This document shows, in pieces, positions 17,794 to 25,218 of a stretch of 64,000 bases of DNA. How positions within the stretch are numbered: position 1 is the first letter of the stretch; the number at the start of each line of letters is the position of its first letter. The position numbers and the translations under genes were made by a program. The stretch spans positions 204,037 through 268,036 of the forward strand of contig JAKJHY010000006.1 in assembly GCA_021648845.1 (NCBI GenBank), read 5' to 3'. The notes below the pieces were generated by a model. The model worked only from the letters and a program-made list of their open reading frames with translations. It searched no databases and was not told the DNA's origin. Source of the DNA: Mycobacterium sp. MBM (GTDB lineage Bacteria > Actinomycetota > Actinomycetes > Mycobacteriales > Mycobacteriaceae).

Positions 17794-18220
17794 CTACCCA
17801 GCCTGCGACAACCTGCACAGACGCCGCACCGCGGCGAGGCCGGCCGGGTGCCGGGCCAATGCCGCGTCACGGCCTCGGGCCTGGCCCGGCGCGTCACCGA
17901 GCGCAGCACGAGAGCCACGATGATGGCGTCGTCGGCGTATCCCAGCTCGGGATGACGTCGAGGATCAGATCGAAAGGCGGAGCCAGATAGGCCAGCAACA
18001 AGGCCAGGCGGACGCGCACGCCGCGGCTGATACCCGGATCTGCGGCCAGCCGCTTGAGCAACCGCAGGATGTCGGGGAGTAGCCGCACGGCATCGCGCAG
18101 CCCGATGTCATCCGGCTTCGCCGACCACAGGAATGCGGCGACAATCAACCAGAGCGCCAGGAGACCCAACAGGAGACCTAAATCGGCGCCGACGGCGGCC
18201 GGCGCCCAGTCTGACCACAC
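17794..18220 (-). pseudogene. DUF1232 (YkvA-like) membrane protein gene with two frameshifts
   Basis: Read from GTG 18220 the protein begins VWSDWAPAAVGADLGLLLGLLALWLIVAAFLW (membrane helix), then the DUF1232 core VRLALLLAYLAPPFDLILDVIP. It leaves frame there; the next frame continues ELGYADDAIIVALVLRSVTRR, the expected family sequence. A second shift near 17845 (a C-run in the coding strand) restores AGLAAVRRLCRLSQAG and a stop at 17794. Each shift is explained by one missing base in a G/C run. It is either a decayed gene or two sequencing errors. The start lies about 30 bp from the first att-like site. Confidence 0.7.
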
Positions 18221-18255
18221 GGGTCCAGTCTGGGGCTTGCCGCAGCTGCGCAACG

Positions 18256-18278
18256 TGGTGCCCCCGGCAGGACTCGAA
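18256..18278. repeat. att-like core copy A (left boundary)
   Basis: 23-bp sequence beginning TGGTGCCCCCGGCAGGA that matches the tRNA-Arg 3' end at 37585-37607 with one mismatch (C at 18273 for T). The match to copy C extends 5 bp further left (CAACG, 18251-18255 and 37580-37584). It marks the junction between host sequence (DUF1232 gene) and the restriction-modification islet. Confidence 0.75.
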
Positions 18279-18627
18279 GTGCTGTGCAGCACAGGACCGT
18301 TTAGCGACCTGACCAGCGACACCCGCCGGACTTCGTGCTCGCGTCGAGCTCAAGCCCAAACGCGGCCGGTCGCGCTGCTATGTCGGTGTGGGCGCCGGTC
18401 GTCGCGTTGCGTACTGATCTATCCAGCCGCGCTGAGATATGCGTGTCGGCATTGACCGCCAGGGGGTAGGCGGGCCGCGCCGCTGACGCAGGGCGCGGAA
18501 CCGGCAGAACCCACTGATCAGCGGCGACCCCTTCGGTCAATCCACAATCGAGACTCGCTCCACAGGCCTGGCGCATTCTCGTGCAGATTTGTGGGAATCT
18601 GTCCTGGTGGCGCGCGAAGTTGTCGAT
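18279..18627. other. Non-coding left end of the islet
   Basis: About 350 bp between att copy A and the methyltransferase start. I see no supportable gene; possible reading frames on the reverse strand lack any protein-like features. The methyltransferase promoter must lie here, but no clear boxes were found. Confidence 0.4.
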
Positions 18628-19668
18628 ATGTCCTCATCCGAGATCGTCGCCAAAGCTCAAACCTTCCCCCGACTGCGCTACATGGGGTCGAAGTACCGCC
18701 TGTTGCCGCACCTAGAACGCGTCTTCGCCGAGATCGGCGGCGAAACCGCCGTCGATGCGTTCTCCGGTTCTGGAGTCGTGTCCTACCTGCTCAAAGTGCA
18801 GGGATTCGCGGTCACATCGAATGACTTTCTGAACTTCCCTGCTGTGATCGCGTCGGCGACCGTGCAGAATTCAAGCGTTCGGCTCGATACCGAACTGATC
18901 GACCAGATCTGCGGACCGCCCGCCGACGACCGCGACTTCATACAGACGAAGTTCGACGGACTCTATTTCACGCCCGAAGATCGCAAATTTCTCGATTCGG
19001 CGTGGTCGCATATCGACACGCTGACGGGACATCGGCGAGATCTCGCCATCTCCGCTCTAGTGCTTTCGGCTGCGCGCAGGCAGCCGCGCGGAGTGTTCAC
19101 GTTTACGGATGGAACCAAGTATGCGGACGGTCGCCGCGACTTGCAGTTGTCGTTGCGCGAACACTTCCGCGAGCGCGCCGCCGACTACAACGCGACGGTG
19201 TTCAGCAATGGCAAGCGCAGCCGCGCGCGTCGGGGCGAAGTGTTCGACATCGCCGAAACGGCGCCGGATTTGGTTTATCTCGATCCGCCGTATGCGCCTC
19301 CGAGTGACGACAACGACTACATCAAGCGCTATCACTTTCTCGAAGGTCTCAGCGTCTATTGGCGTGGTGTCAACATTATGGAAAACACCAAGACTAAGAA
19401 GCTCGAAAAGCGCTTCACGCCGTTTGCCTACAAGCGCACCATCGAAGATGCGCTGCTGCGGTCGTTCGAGCATTTCGAAGATGCGGGCGCAATAGTACTG
19501 TCGTACTCATCGAACGCGATCCCCGATACGACGCGAATCCTCGATCTTCTCGGCAAGGTCAAACAGTCGGTTCAGGTGGTCGCGATCGACCACAAGTACA
19601 GCTTCGGGACACACGTCGCTGCGGCGCGCCGAGACGTGAGCGAGTATTTGTTTATCGGGCGGGACTAG
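18628..19668 (+). CDS. D12-class DNA adenine methyltransferase
   Basis: 346-aa N6-adenine methyltransferase of the alpha (Dam/D12) class. Motif order supports this: motif X RYMGSKYRLLPHLERVF (about 17-33), the AdoMet-binding motif I AVDAFSGSGVV (about 41-51), a target-recognition region about 80-200, and the catalytic DPPY (219-222, in LVYLDPPYAPPSDDNDYIKRY). ATG 18628 is preferred; a GTG at 18589 would add 13 residues. It modifies host DNA against the partner nuclease, whose start overlaps this stop by one base (TAGTG). The recognition site is unknown. Confidence 0.88.
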   Translation: MSSSEIVAKAQTFPRLRYMGSKYRLLPHLERVFAEIGGETAVDAFSGSGVVSYLLKVQGFAVTSNDFLNFPAVIASATVQNSSVRLDTELIDQICGPPADDRDFIQTKFDGLYFTPEDRKFLDSAWSHIDTLTGHRRDLAISALVLSAARRQPRGVFTFTDGTKYADGRRDLQLSLREHFRERAADYNATVFSNGKRSRARRGEVFDIAETAPDLVYLDPPYAPPSDDNDYIKRYHFLEGLSVYWRGVNIMENTKTKKLEKRFTPFAYKRTIEDALLRSFEHFEDAGAIVLSYSSNAIPDTTRILDLLGKVKQSVQVVAIDHKYSFGTHVAAARRDVSEYLFIGRD

Positions 19669-20507
19669 TGAGCGAAGCCGTTCCATTCGAGGACTATTTG
19701 GCGTCGTTGGGACGGCTGACCGCGATTGTCGATCCGACTGCATCCACGCCGGAGGCTGAACACATCCGCGAGGCGGTCGAGAGCCTTGCGGATCTGGGCA
19801 AGATAGACGCGGCCTCGCTAGTCGCTTGGACCGAGCAGAATGCGCGTTCGGTGCACGTCCTGGGTTTGATTGTTGGACTGGGGCAAGAGAAACTAAAGGC
19901 AGCGCTAACAACTGAGTTTGGAACGGCGGGCTTTATCACACTTGCACGCAACCGCCCGGCTGATTTGATCACAATGCTCGACGAGCAATTCGACCTGTTG
20001 CGGTTGTTGCGTGTGCAGACGGATCGTGAGTACGGATTGGCCGATGTTTTGATAGCTCGCGCAGGTCCAAAGTTGACCGCATTCGGCGGTCAGGCGTCTG
20101 GACGCAAGATCGAAGACGAGATTTCAGCAATCGCAGAAGATCTCGGCTTGCAACACGCGGAACGCTCTCGGTTCACGGGTCGCAACGGTCGCACCGCGCC
20201 CGCCGATCTCATAGTCCCCGACGCGGACAGCGCCCTGATTGTCGTCGCGGCAAAGGGATTCGACTCGACTGGTAGCAAGCTAACCGACGCGGTCCGCGAG
20301 ATCGAAGAGATGGCCGAAGTCCGGTTGCCGAGACAGTACGTGTTTGCCGTGATCGACGGCATTGGCTGGCATCGTCGAAAGGCTGATCTGAAGAAAATTC
20401 ACAATCTGTGGGTCAGCGAACAAATCGACGGGATGTACACACTCGCGAGTCTCGATCAATTTCGGGCTGACCTTGAGGCCGCCGCACACCGGGCGAAGCT
20501 GATTTAG
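19668..20507 (+). CDS. Probable type II restriction endonuclease (PD-(D/E)XK-like, DpnII-type layout)
   Basis: 279-aa protein translationally coupled to the adenine methyltransferase, which is the main evidence for its role. The N-terminal half is helical (VESLADLGKIDAASLVAWTEQNARS). The C-terminal half resembles a PD-(D/E)XK fold: D180 in APADLIVPD, then a beta strand ending VVAAKGF with K196. The residue two before this Lys is A194, not the usual Asp or Glu, so the acidic ligand is either relocated or lost. The following segment (STGSKLTDAVREIEEMAEV) is conserved-looking. Start GTG 19668. Whether it is active cannot be told from sequence. Confidence 0.65.
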   Translation: MSEAVPFEDYLASLGRLTAIVDPTASTPEAEHIREAVESLADLGKIDAASLVAWTEQNARSVHVLGLIVGLGQEKLKAALTTEFGTAGFITLARNRPADLITMLDEQFDLLRLLRVQTDREYGLADVLIARAGPKLTAFGGQASGRKIEDEISAIAEDLGLQHAERSRFTGRNGRTAPADLIVPDADSALIVVAAKGFDSTGSKLTDAVREIEEMAEVRLPRQYVFAVIDGIGWHRRKADLKKIHNLWVSEQIDGMYTLASLDQFRADLEAAAHRAKLI

Positions 20508-20518
20508 GTCTCGGACAG

Positions 20519-21580
20519 TCAGAGCACCTTGGTGAGAATCGGCAATCGCAGACCGATCCCCATCGTTGCGGGCGGGCTGTTCGTCGCCGCCCACGCGCGC
20601 GCCAGATCGAGAAACGCCGTCTTGCCGATCGTCCGGGCGATCCGCACTTCGTGTGCGATCATCACCGCCGTCGCAAACCGAATCATGTTGCGCGCCACGA
20701 TGGCTGAAGTGTGTTCGTCGTCCGGCCCTTCGGTGAACATCCGCGCTTCTTCGTAGTTGGCCTTGATCCGTAGTCGGTAGAGGTAGTCCAGCCACCCGTA
20801 CGCGCGGATGTTCTGTTCGCACGCGGCTTTCTCCGCGGGCGACAACTGCGCGGTCTTGAAGTTCGGCATCGTCTTCGGCGGCTTGCCCTTCGCCAGACGG
20901 GCGTTCTCGGTGGCCTGCCAATCTTTCCGCTTCTGCTTGACCTTCCGGTCGCGAGCTTCGGCCAGTTTGGCGTTGACGGCGTCCTGGCGGGTGGTCCGCA
21001 GCGCCAGCGCGGCGATGTCCCAGCAATTGGTCGAATCGCATGCAGTCCACCCGTGAAGGCTGACGTCGATGTCGCGACCTGGCCCGTGTAGGTAAGCCTG
21101 TGGATCGCGGTTGGACACCGCACCCGCCTTGGCGGCGAAGGAGAACGGCGCGACACCGGATTTGCGGTTCGACCAGAAGGTGATGGCCTGATCTTGAGTC
21201 TTCGGGTGGCTGGCGGGTCGCGGCTGGCCTCTGGCGACCACCAACGCCTGCACCGAGGAATAGCCGACGTAGTACAACTGGACGCAACCCCACGAATTCG
21301 AGATCCGCATCATTTCGTCTTCACTGGCGAACCGTGTACTCATTGCCAGCAGCAGTTCGGTTCCCCACGCGCGGTTGAGGCAGCCCACCAGTTCGTCGGC
21401 GTCGAACTGACGCAGACCGCCGGAATTCGGCAACGCCGCCATCACGTCATTGGCGATGTTCTCCAAGACCTGGTGTCCCTTGCCAGGGAAGTAAGGGAAA
21501 CCGGCCAGAGATCCGAACGCACACAGGTAGTTGTCATGCGACCGGAAACTGGCCGTCAAATCGGCGTTGGGCGAAACCAC
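20519..21580 (-). CDS. Unknown protein with HEPN-like C-terminal helix
   Basis: 353-aa protein on the strand opposite the methyltransferase/nuclease pair, converging on them with an 11-bp gap. The N-terminal half (to about 150) contains SNSWGCVQLYYVGYSSVQALVVARG, a helix resembling those in YaaC/HEPN-type proteins. A basic linker (DRKVKQKRKDWQATENARLAKGK) follows, then LDYLYRLRIKANYEEARMF, which resembles the Arg-x4-6-polar motif region of degenerate HEPN domains. No family is assigned with certainty. Its location in an att-flanked restriction islet suggests a defence accessory or independent abortive-infection gene; this is inference. Confidence 0.5.
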   Translation of the reverse strand: MVSPNADLTASFRSHDNYLCAFGSLAGFPYFPGKGHQVLENIANDVMAALPNSGGLRQFDADELVGCLNRAWGTELLLAMSTRFASEDEMMRISNSWGCVQLYYVGYSSVQALVVARGQPRPASHPKTQDQAITFWSNRKSGVAPFSFAAKAGAVSNRDPQAYLHGPGRDIDVSLHGWTACDSTNCWDIAALALRTTRQDAVNAKLAEARDRKVKQKRKDWQATENARLAKGKPPKTMPNFKTAQLSPAEKAACEQNIRAYGWLDYLYRLRIKANYEEARMFTEGPDDEHTSAIVARNMIRFATAVMIAHEVRIARTIGKTAFLDLARAWAATNSPPATMGIGLRLPILTKVL

Positions 21581-21786
21581 GGGGCGATCATATTGACGTC
21601 GCCCGATGAAACTGCGACGGCGCGCGGATGCCCGACAACGACCAGACCCGCAAGCGGTCCGGTCATCGCACGCCAGCTAACAAAATCGCGCTACCCGCGG
21701 AGGTATCGATGGTTCAATCATCGTCGAGACTCGCGGGGGAGGCGGTCGGATCGATCTATCACCGCTGGTGGGCGGTGTTCTTGACA
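21581..21786. other. Non-coding right end of the islet
   Basis: About 200 bp between the HEPN-like gene start and att copy B, containing the promoter region of the reverse gene. No supportable gene; a small forward reading frame that would run through att copy B has no features of a real protein. Confidence 0.4.
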
Positions 21787-21809
21787 TGGTGCCCCCGGCA
21801 GGATTCGAA
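21787..21809. repeat. att core copy B (attL of the phage-like element)
   Basis: 23 bp identical to the tRNA-Arg 3' end at 37585-37607, from T-loop to the encoded CCA. It lies 121 bp upstream of the integrase start, the usual attL-int arrangement. The sequences on both sides diverge immediately from copy C, defining the core limits. Confidence 0.85.
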
Positions 21810-21930
21810 TTTGCCGCTGTTTGCTCTCTCCGCACAGCCTGTACCAGCCAAAATATGGCGTTTAACTGCTGCGATGATCAGAGTACAGTTGGACAGCAAC
21901 GGACACAAGATGCCATGAAATCGCACGCAG

Positions 21931-23100
21931 ATGGCACTACAGATAGCACGAAAGAGGGCCGCAGGTTTGGTAGGAAAGCCGGGGCGCAGGGGGTGGGGGT
22001 TTCTTCGCCAGCTTCCGAGTGGACGCTGGCAGGCAAGCTACATCGGGCCAGATCTGCAGCGGCACAGGGCACCTCAAACCTTCGGCGCGAAGATGGACGG
22101 CGAGGGCTGGCTGGCCAGAGAGCGGCGCAAGATCGACCTCGACGCTTGGGAACCGCCGGCCAAGGCGGTGGCCGAGGCGCAGGCGAAGGCCGTGACAGTC
22201 GAAGAGTTCGCGCGGATCTGGATTGATCAGCGACCCCTCAAGCCTCGTACCACCTCGATGTACAACGACCTGCTCAGGCTTCATATTGGCCCCGTTCTCG
22301 GCAAGATCCCGGTTAAGAATCTGACCGCCGAGGCGGTGCGCGCGTGGTTCGCGTCGTTGGGTACCGAACACCCCCGCAGGAATGCGCAGGCCTATTCGCT
22401 CTTGCACGCGATCGCCAAGACGGCGGTCTTTGATGGCCTCCTGGCGGCGAATCCATGCCAGATCTCGGGGGCAATGAATCCATCGCGCAAGCGGGAGCCG
22501 ACCATCCTGGACGTCCCCGAGGTGGCGGCGCTGGCCGATGCTATCCGTCCCGAGCGGCTCAAGACGTTGGTGCTGGTGTCCGCATGGTGCGCCACCCGTT
22601 GGTCCGAGGTCTCAGAGCTTCGCCGGAAGGACGTATCGGCCGACTGCTCCATCATCACGATTAGCCGCAGCGTCACCCGGCGAGATGGCCTGTACCGCGT
22701 GGACACCCCGAAATCCGGCAAGGGCCGCACGGTGGTGGTCCCGCCCCACATCCGGGATGACCTGAAACACCACCTGGCCCACAACGTGGGGGAGTCGCCC
22801 GAGGCGCTGCTATATCCCGCGGCAGGCGGTGGGCATATGAATGACCGCGTGTTCTCCCGTGAATACTTCGCGAAGGCACTGAAAGCCATTGGGCGAGAAG
22901 GTGTTCGCGTACACGACCTACGACACTTCGCGGGTACGCAGACGGCCCGCGTGGGGAACCTCGTTGAGACCATGGGGAGGCTGGGGCACAGCACTGTGAA
23001 AGCGTCCCTCACCTATCAGCAAATCGTCTCCGGCCGTGACCATGAGATCGCCGCGGCGCTGTCCTCATTGGCGACCGCAAAGCCTGCAGCCGAGGACTAA
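21931..23100 (+). CDS. int: Tyrosine-recombinase integrase
   Basis: 389-aa phage integrase. N-terminal arm-binding domain (about 20-75), core-binding domain (about 88-175, VTVEEFARIWIDQRPLKPRTTS), catalytic domain (about 190-375). Catalytic residues are all present: R223 (CATRWSEVSEL), K261 (TPKSGKGRT), H328 and R331 (HDLRHFAGTQTAR), H353 (GRLGHSTVKASL) and nucleophile Y362 (TYQQ). It adjoins attL and should recombine the tRNA-Arg core. The exact start is uncertain; other in-frame starts are possible. Confidence 0.93.
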   Translation: MALQIARKRAAGLVGKPGRRGWGFLRQLPSGRWQASYIGPDLQRHRAPQTFGAKMDGEGWLARERRKIDLDAWEPPAKAVAEAQAKAVTVEEFARIWIDQRPLKPRTTSMYNDLLRLHIGPVLGKIPVKNLTAEAVRAWFASLGTEHPRRNAQAYSLLHAIAKTAVFDGLLAANPCQISGAMNPSRKREPTILDVPEVAALADAIRPERLKTLVLVSAWCATRWSEVSELRRKDVSADCSIITISRSVTRRDGLYRVDTPKSGKGRTVVVPPHIRDDLKHHLAHNVGESPEALLYPAAGGGHMNDRVFSREYFAKALKAIGREGVRVHDLRHFAGTQTARVGNLVETMGRLGHSTVKASLTYQQIVSGRDHEIAAALSSLATAKPAAED

Positions 23101-23117
23101 CGCGAGACGCGTTGCCA

Positions 23118-23135
23118 TGTCTCACTATTGAGACA
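23118..23135. promoter_or_regulatory. Inverted repeat upstream of the excisionase gene
   Basis: TGTCTCA-CTAT-TGAGACA, a perfect 7-bp inverted repeat between the integrase stop and the excisionase-like gene. Its core CTCANNATTGAG recurs at 23656-23667, so it is a candidate operator of the integration switch. Confidence 0.5.
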
Positions 23136-23231
23136 AATTGGTTGGGGGGTGCCCCTTTCGAAAACTCGCCCCAGGGTGGGAACGTGGTTTCAGCGTCACA
23201 ATCGGCGCATCGAACCATAGGAGTCCACTAC

Positions 23232-23414
23232 ATGGCAGTTCCGAAACTCGTCACGCTCGAACAAGCGGCTGGCGAACTCGCTGTATCCCCGCGATCTGTT
23301 CGCCGCTACCTGGCCAGCGGCCTTTTGGTCGGCGTTCGGGTCGGCCCGAGGTTGATCCGCATAACACGAGAATCGCTAGACCGCATGCTGACCCCGGTGG
23401 GCAGCGCAGCTTGA
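23232..23414 (+). CDS. Excisionase-like / MerR-type small HTH protein
   Basis: 60-aa DNA-binding protein: LVTLEQAAGELAVSPRSVRRYLASGLLVGVRVGPRLIRITRESLDRML is a complete HTH_17 winged-helix as found in recombination directionality factors and MerR-type excisionases. ATG 23232 follows AGGAG by 8 bp; longer upstream readings lack such a site. Its position directly after the integrase supports a role in excision control. Confidence 0.75.
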   Translation: MAVPKLVTLEQAAGELAVSPRSVRRYLASGLLVGVRVGPRLIRITRESLDRMLTPVGSAA

Positions 23415-23620
23415 TCGAGACCAACGTCTTGGACCCCCGGGACGACCCCGACGCCGCTATCTACGCCGAGCCGCTTGACCGCCATGTCGGTATCGAATAC
23501 CTCCCCGACGCGCCCGGGCCCGAGGATGGCCCCGACGACTATGTCGGCCCGCGCGCGCACTGCAACATTCTTCACATCAATCCGACACGCCCAGTGGTAC
23601 AACACGCCGTAGACATATAA
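23411..23620 (+). CDS. Small acidic protein of unknown function
   Basis: 69-aa reading frame beginning at TTG 23411, overlapping the excisionase stop (TTGA), which suggests translational coupling. It is acidic (DPRDDPDAAIYAEPL, DAPGPEDGPDDYVG) without recognisable domains. The TTG start and the small size keep confidence moderate. Confidence 0.5.
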   Translation: MIETNVLDPRDDPDAAIYAEPLDRHVGIEYLPDAPGPEDGPDDYVGPRAHCNILHINPTRPVVQHAVDI

Positions 23621-23652
23621 CGATTGCATAACGAATCATTAAATTGACTCCA

Positions 23653-23674
23653 AACCTCAACATTGAGTGAGGTT
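23653..23674. promoter_or_regulatory. Second copy of the operator-like inverted repeat
   Basis: AACCTCA and TGAGGTT flank an 8-bp spacer; inside it CTCAACATTGAG (23656-23667) matches the CTCACTATTGAG of 23121-23132 at 10 of 12 positions. A TTGACT hexamer at 23644-23649 abuts it, so a bound protein could block a promoter. Confidence 0.45.
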
Positions 23675-23901
23675 GTGCGAAATGCCATCTGCACAGGTCA
23701 AGGGCATTTAAGCCCACTTCAGGCCGTTTCGCGCTGACGATAGTGGGAAAAGGTTCTTTTCGCGATGTTCCGGGATGTTATCGGGACAGGCCGACCAGGC
23801 CTCGCGGAATACAAGCGAATGTCCTGATCACCCTCCCTTTTGCTTGTGGCGACGAAATCGACTTTCCGCCGCATGTAAGTAGAGGGACCAAAAACTTTCC
23901 G

Positions 23902-23922
23902 AACCGCCACTGTGCGGTTTTT
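23902..23922 (+). terminator. Intrinsic terminator ahead of the early genes
   Basis: AACCGC-(6 nt)-GCGGTT followed by a run of T (TTTTT in total), a canonical factor-independent terminator, uncommon in this GC-rich DNA. It stands 35 bp before the next start codon and so could attenuate early transcription. Confidence 0.65.
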
Positions 23923-23956
23923 ACGTATGGACATCGTCCCGAAAGGAGACAACACA

Positions 23957-24214
23957 ATGACGGTTTTGGCCGAGTTCTACCTCAACGGCGACTCGAAAGA
24001 GGCGACCCGCGCACGTCAGGCGAAGTATCGCCGCCGGCAACGTCTGAGCATGGCGCTCTTGCATGCGGCCGAGGCTCGCGGGCTCAGTGGTGCCGAGGCT
24101 ATCGCAGCGCTGCAGCACATCGACTACGCGGCACTGCGGGAATGCGTCGCACAAGGATTCAAGCCGGCACCGGATTATGACCCGACAACGCTCGAATTCC
24201 GCAGCGCCGAGTAG
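23957..24214 (+). CDS. Small early protein of unknown function
   Basis: 85-aa protein starting at ATG 23957, eight bases after AAAGGAG; a start further upstream would fall within the terminator. The sequence is basic and helical at the N-terminus (SKEATRARQAKYRRRQRLSMALLHAAEARGL) and acidic toward the end. Possibly DNA- or RNA-binding; no family recognised. Precedes the winged-helix gene by 9 bp. Confidence 0.65.
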   Translation: MTVLAEFYLNGDSKEATRARQAKYRRRQRLSMALLHAAEARGLSGAEAIAALQHIDYAALRECVAQGFKPAPDYDPTTLEFRSAE

Positions 24215-24223
24215 CCAACACCT

Positions 24224-25003
24224 ATGGCGTACAAACGGCCAACCACGGTTAAGTTGCTCGGCGACCGGCCGAAGCATCACACCCGTATACCGCACGGGCT
24301 AATCCGAGACACAGAGGTCTCGGCGAACGGGTTCCGTGTTGCCGCATTCCTGTTGTCCCTCGGCGACGGATGGAAGGGTGTCAGCCAGCGCGACATCGCA
24401 GCGGCTACGGGCATGGGCCGGGACGCCGTAGGCGGCGGGATAAAGAACCTGATCGCTACCGGCTGGCTCGTGCACAACCAGTACCGCAACGAGTCTGGCC
24501 ACGTCTACAAGCACGAGTACGTAATGAACCGCTCGCACCGTATGGCGGGAAAACCGGACCATACGACCGACGAGGCCGACCAGGGCACGGCCGATCCCAT
24601 ATGGTCCGGAAACCCGCAATCATATGGTCCGGAAACCCGGCCATCTTTAAAAGAAATAGAAAACGAGGCTCCCGTAGGAGAGCCATCGTCTGGCTTGTTG
24701 GGTGGAGAGTCCGCAACGAATGAGTGGTCCAGCGGGCAGGGTATCGCTGGCTCCGGATCGGCATTCGCCGACCGGGAGATGGTTGATGAGCCCATGGCGC
24801 CTGGTGGGCACGTGGTCGGCGTAGACCAAGGTTCCGCCGTTATTAGCGAAGCTAACGATTACGGGTGGACTGCGGCCGACGAGGCCGCCTACCGCGCCGC
24901 GGTGAACGCCGACGACCGACCCGGCCCCGACCTCCCAGAGTCCGAGGGCTGGCTTACCGATGCGCCAGAGGAACCGGGGTTAGTCGACCTCGGGCCATGG
25001 TGA
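24224..25003 (+). CDS. Winged-helix protein, probable replication or regulatory protein
   Basis: 259-aa protein. The N-terminal winged-helix domain (about 15-100) reads LIRDTEVSANGFRVAAFLLSLGDGWKGVSQRDIAAATGMGRDAVGGGIKNLIATGWL, like HTH domains of plasmid and phage replication initiators. The remainder (100-259) is low complexity and acidic, ending EEPGLVDLGPW. It occupies the position of the replication gene in small integrative elements. Whether it initiates replication or only regulates is not visible. Confidence 0.6.
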   Translation: MAYKRPTTVKLLGDRPKHHTRIPHGLIRDTEVSANGFRVAAFLLSLGDGWKGVSQRDIAAATGMGRDAVGGGIKNLIATGWLVHNQYRNESGHVYKHEYVMNRSHRMAGKPDHTTDEADQGTADPIWSGNPQSYGPETRPSLKEIENEAPVGEPSSGLLGGESATNEWSSGQGIAGSGSAFADREMVDEPMAPGGHVVGVDQGSAVISEANDYGWTAADEAAYRAAVNADDRPGPDLPESEGWLTDAPEEPGLVDLGPW

Positions 25004-25032
25004 CCGAATGAACCAAAAGGGGAACAACAGAA

Positions 25033-25218
25033 TTGACTGAGATCCAAGTGCCCGCGGCCCGCGTCGGCAACCCGTATGTGCTGACCCGCGATGACCGCGG
25101 CCTGGTACGCCTGCGCCGACAAACCGTCAGCGGCGGCAGCGTCACCATCGTGTTTGGGCCAGCCGATGTCATCAACGTGGCCAACGCGATGGTCGACATT
25201 CTGGAGGCCCAACAGTGA
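25033..25218 (+). CDS. Small early protein, paralogue 1
   Basis: 61 aa, starting at TTG 25033 after AAAGGGG. Core RVGNPYVLTRDDRGLVRLRRQ then SVTIVFGPADVINVANAMVDILE. The next gene encodes a protein with the same plan (RVGQPYVLEH, VVRLARVQ, SVASIMFAPEDARAVAAAL), so the pair arose by duplication. Function unknown; the stop overlaps the next start. Confidence 0.6.
   Translation: MTEIQVPAARVGNPYVLTRDDRGLVRLRRQTVSGGSVTIVFGPADVINVANAMVDILEAQQ

Larger units (their letters stand above)
18256..21809. mobile_element. att-flanked restriction-modification islet without recombinase
   Basis: About 3.5 kb bounded by att-core copies A and B in the same orientation. It contains an adenine methyltransferase, a probable restriction endonuclease and a reverse-strand HEPN-like gene, and no integrase or transposase. 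The layout fits a cis-mobilisable cargo segment moved by the integrase of the adjacent element, or the remnant of an earlier integration at tRNA-Arg. Base composition and codon choice are visibly less GC-biased than in the flanking host genes. Confidence 0.6.
23621..23956. promoter_or_regulatory. Early control region without genes
   Basis: 336 bp of lower-GC sequence between the integration module and the early genes. It contains an inverted repeat (23653-23674), an intrinsic terminator (23902-23922) and the AAAGGAG ribosome site for the gene at 23957. No supportable gene on either strand. Confidence 0.5.

Noticed and set aside
18301..18576. Reverse-strand frame at the left end of the islet
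   Set aside because: No recognisable protein features and no start signal; left as non-coding.
21628..21918. Forward frame crossing att copy B
   Set aside because: It spans an integration junction, so it cannot predate the insertion, and shows no domain or ribosome site.
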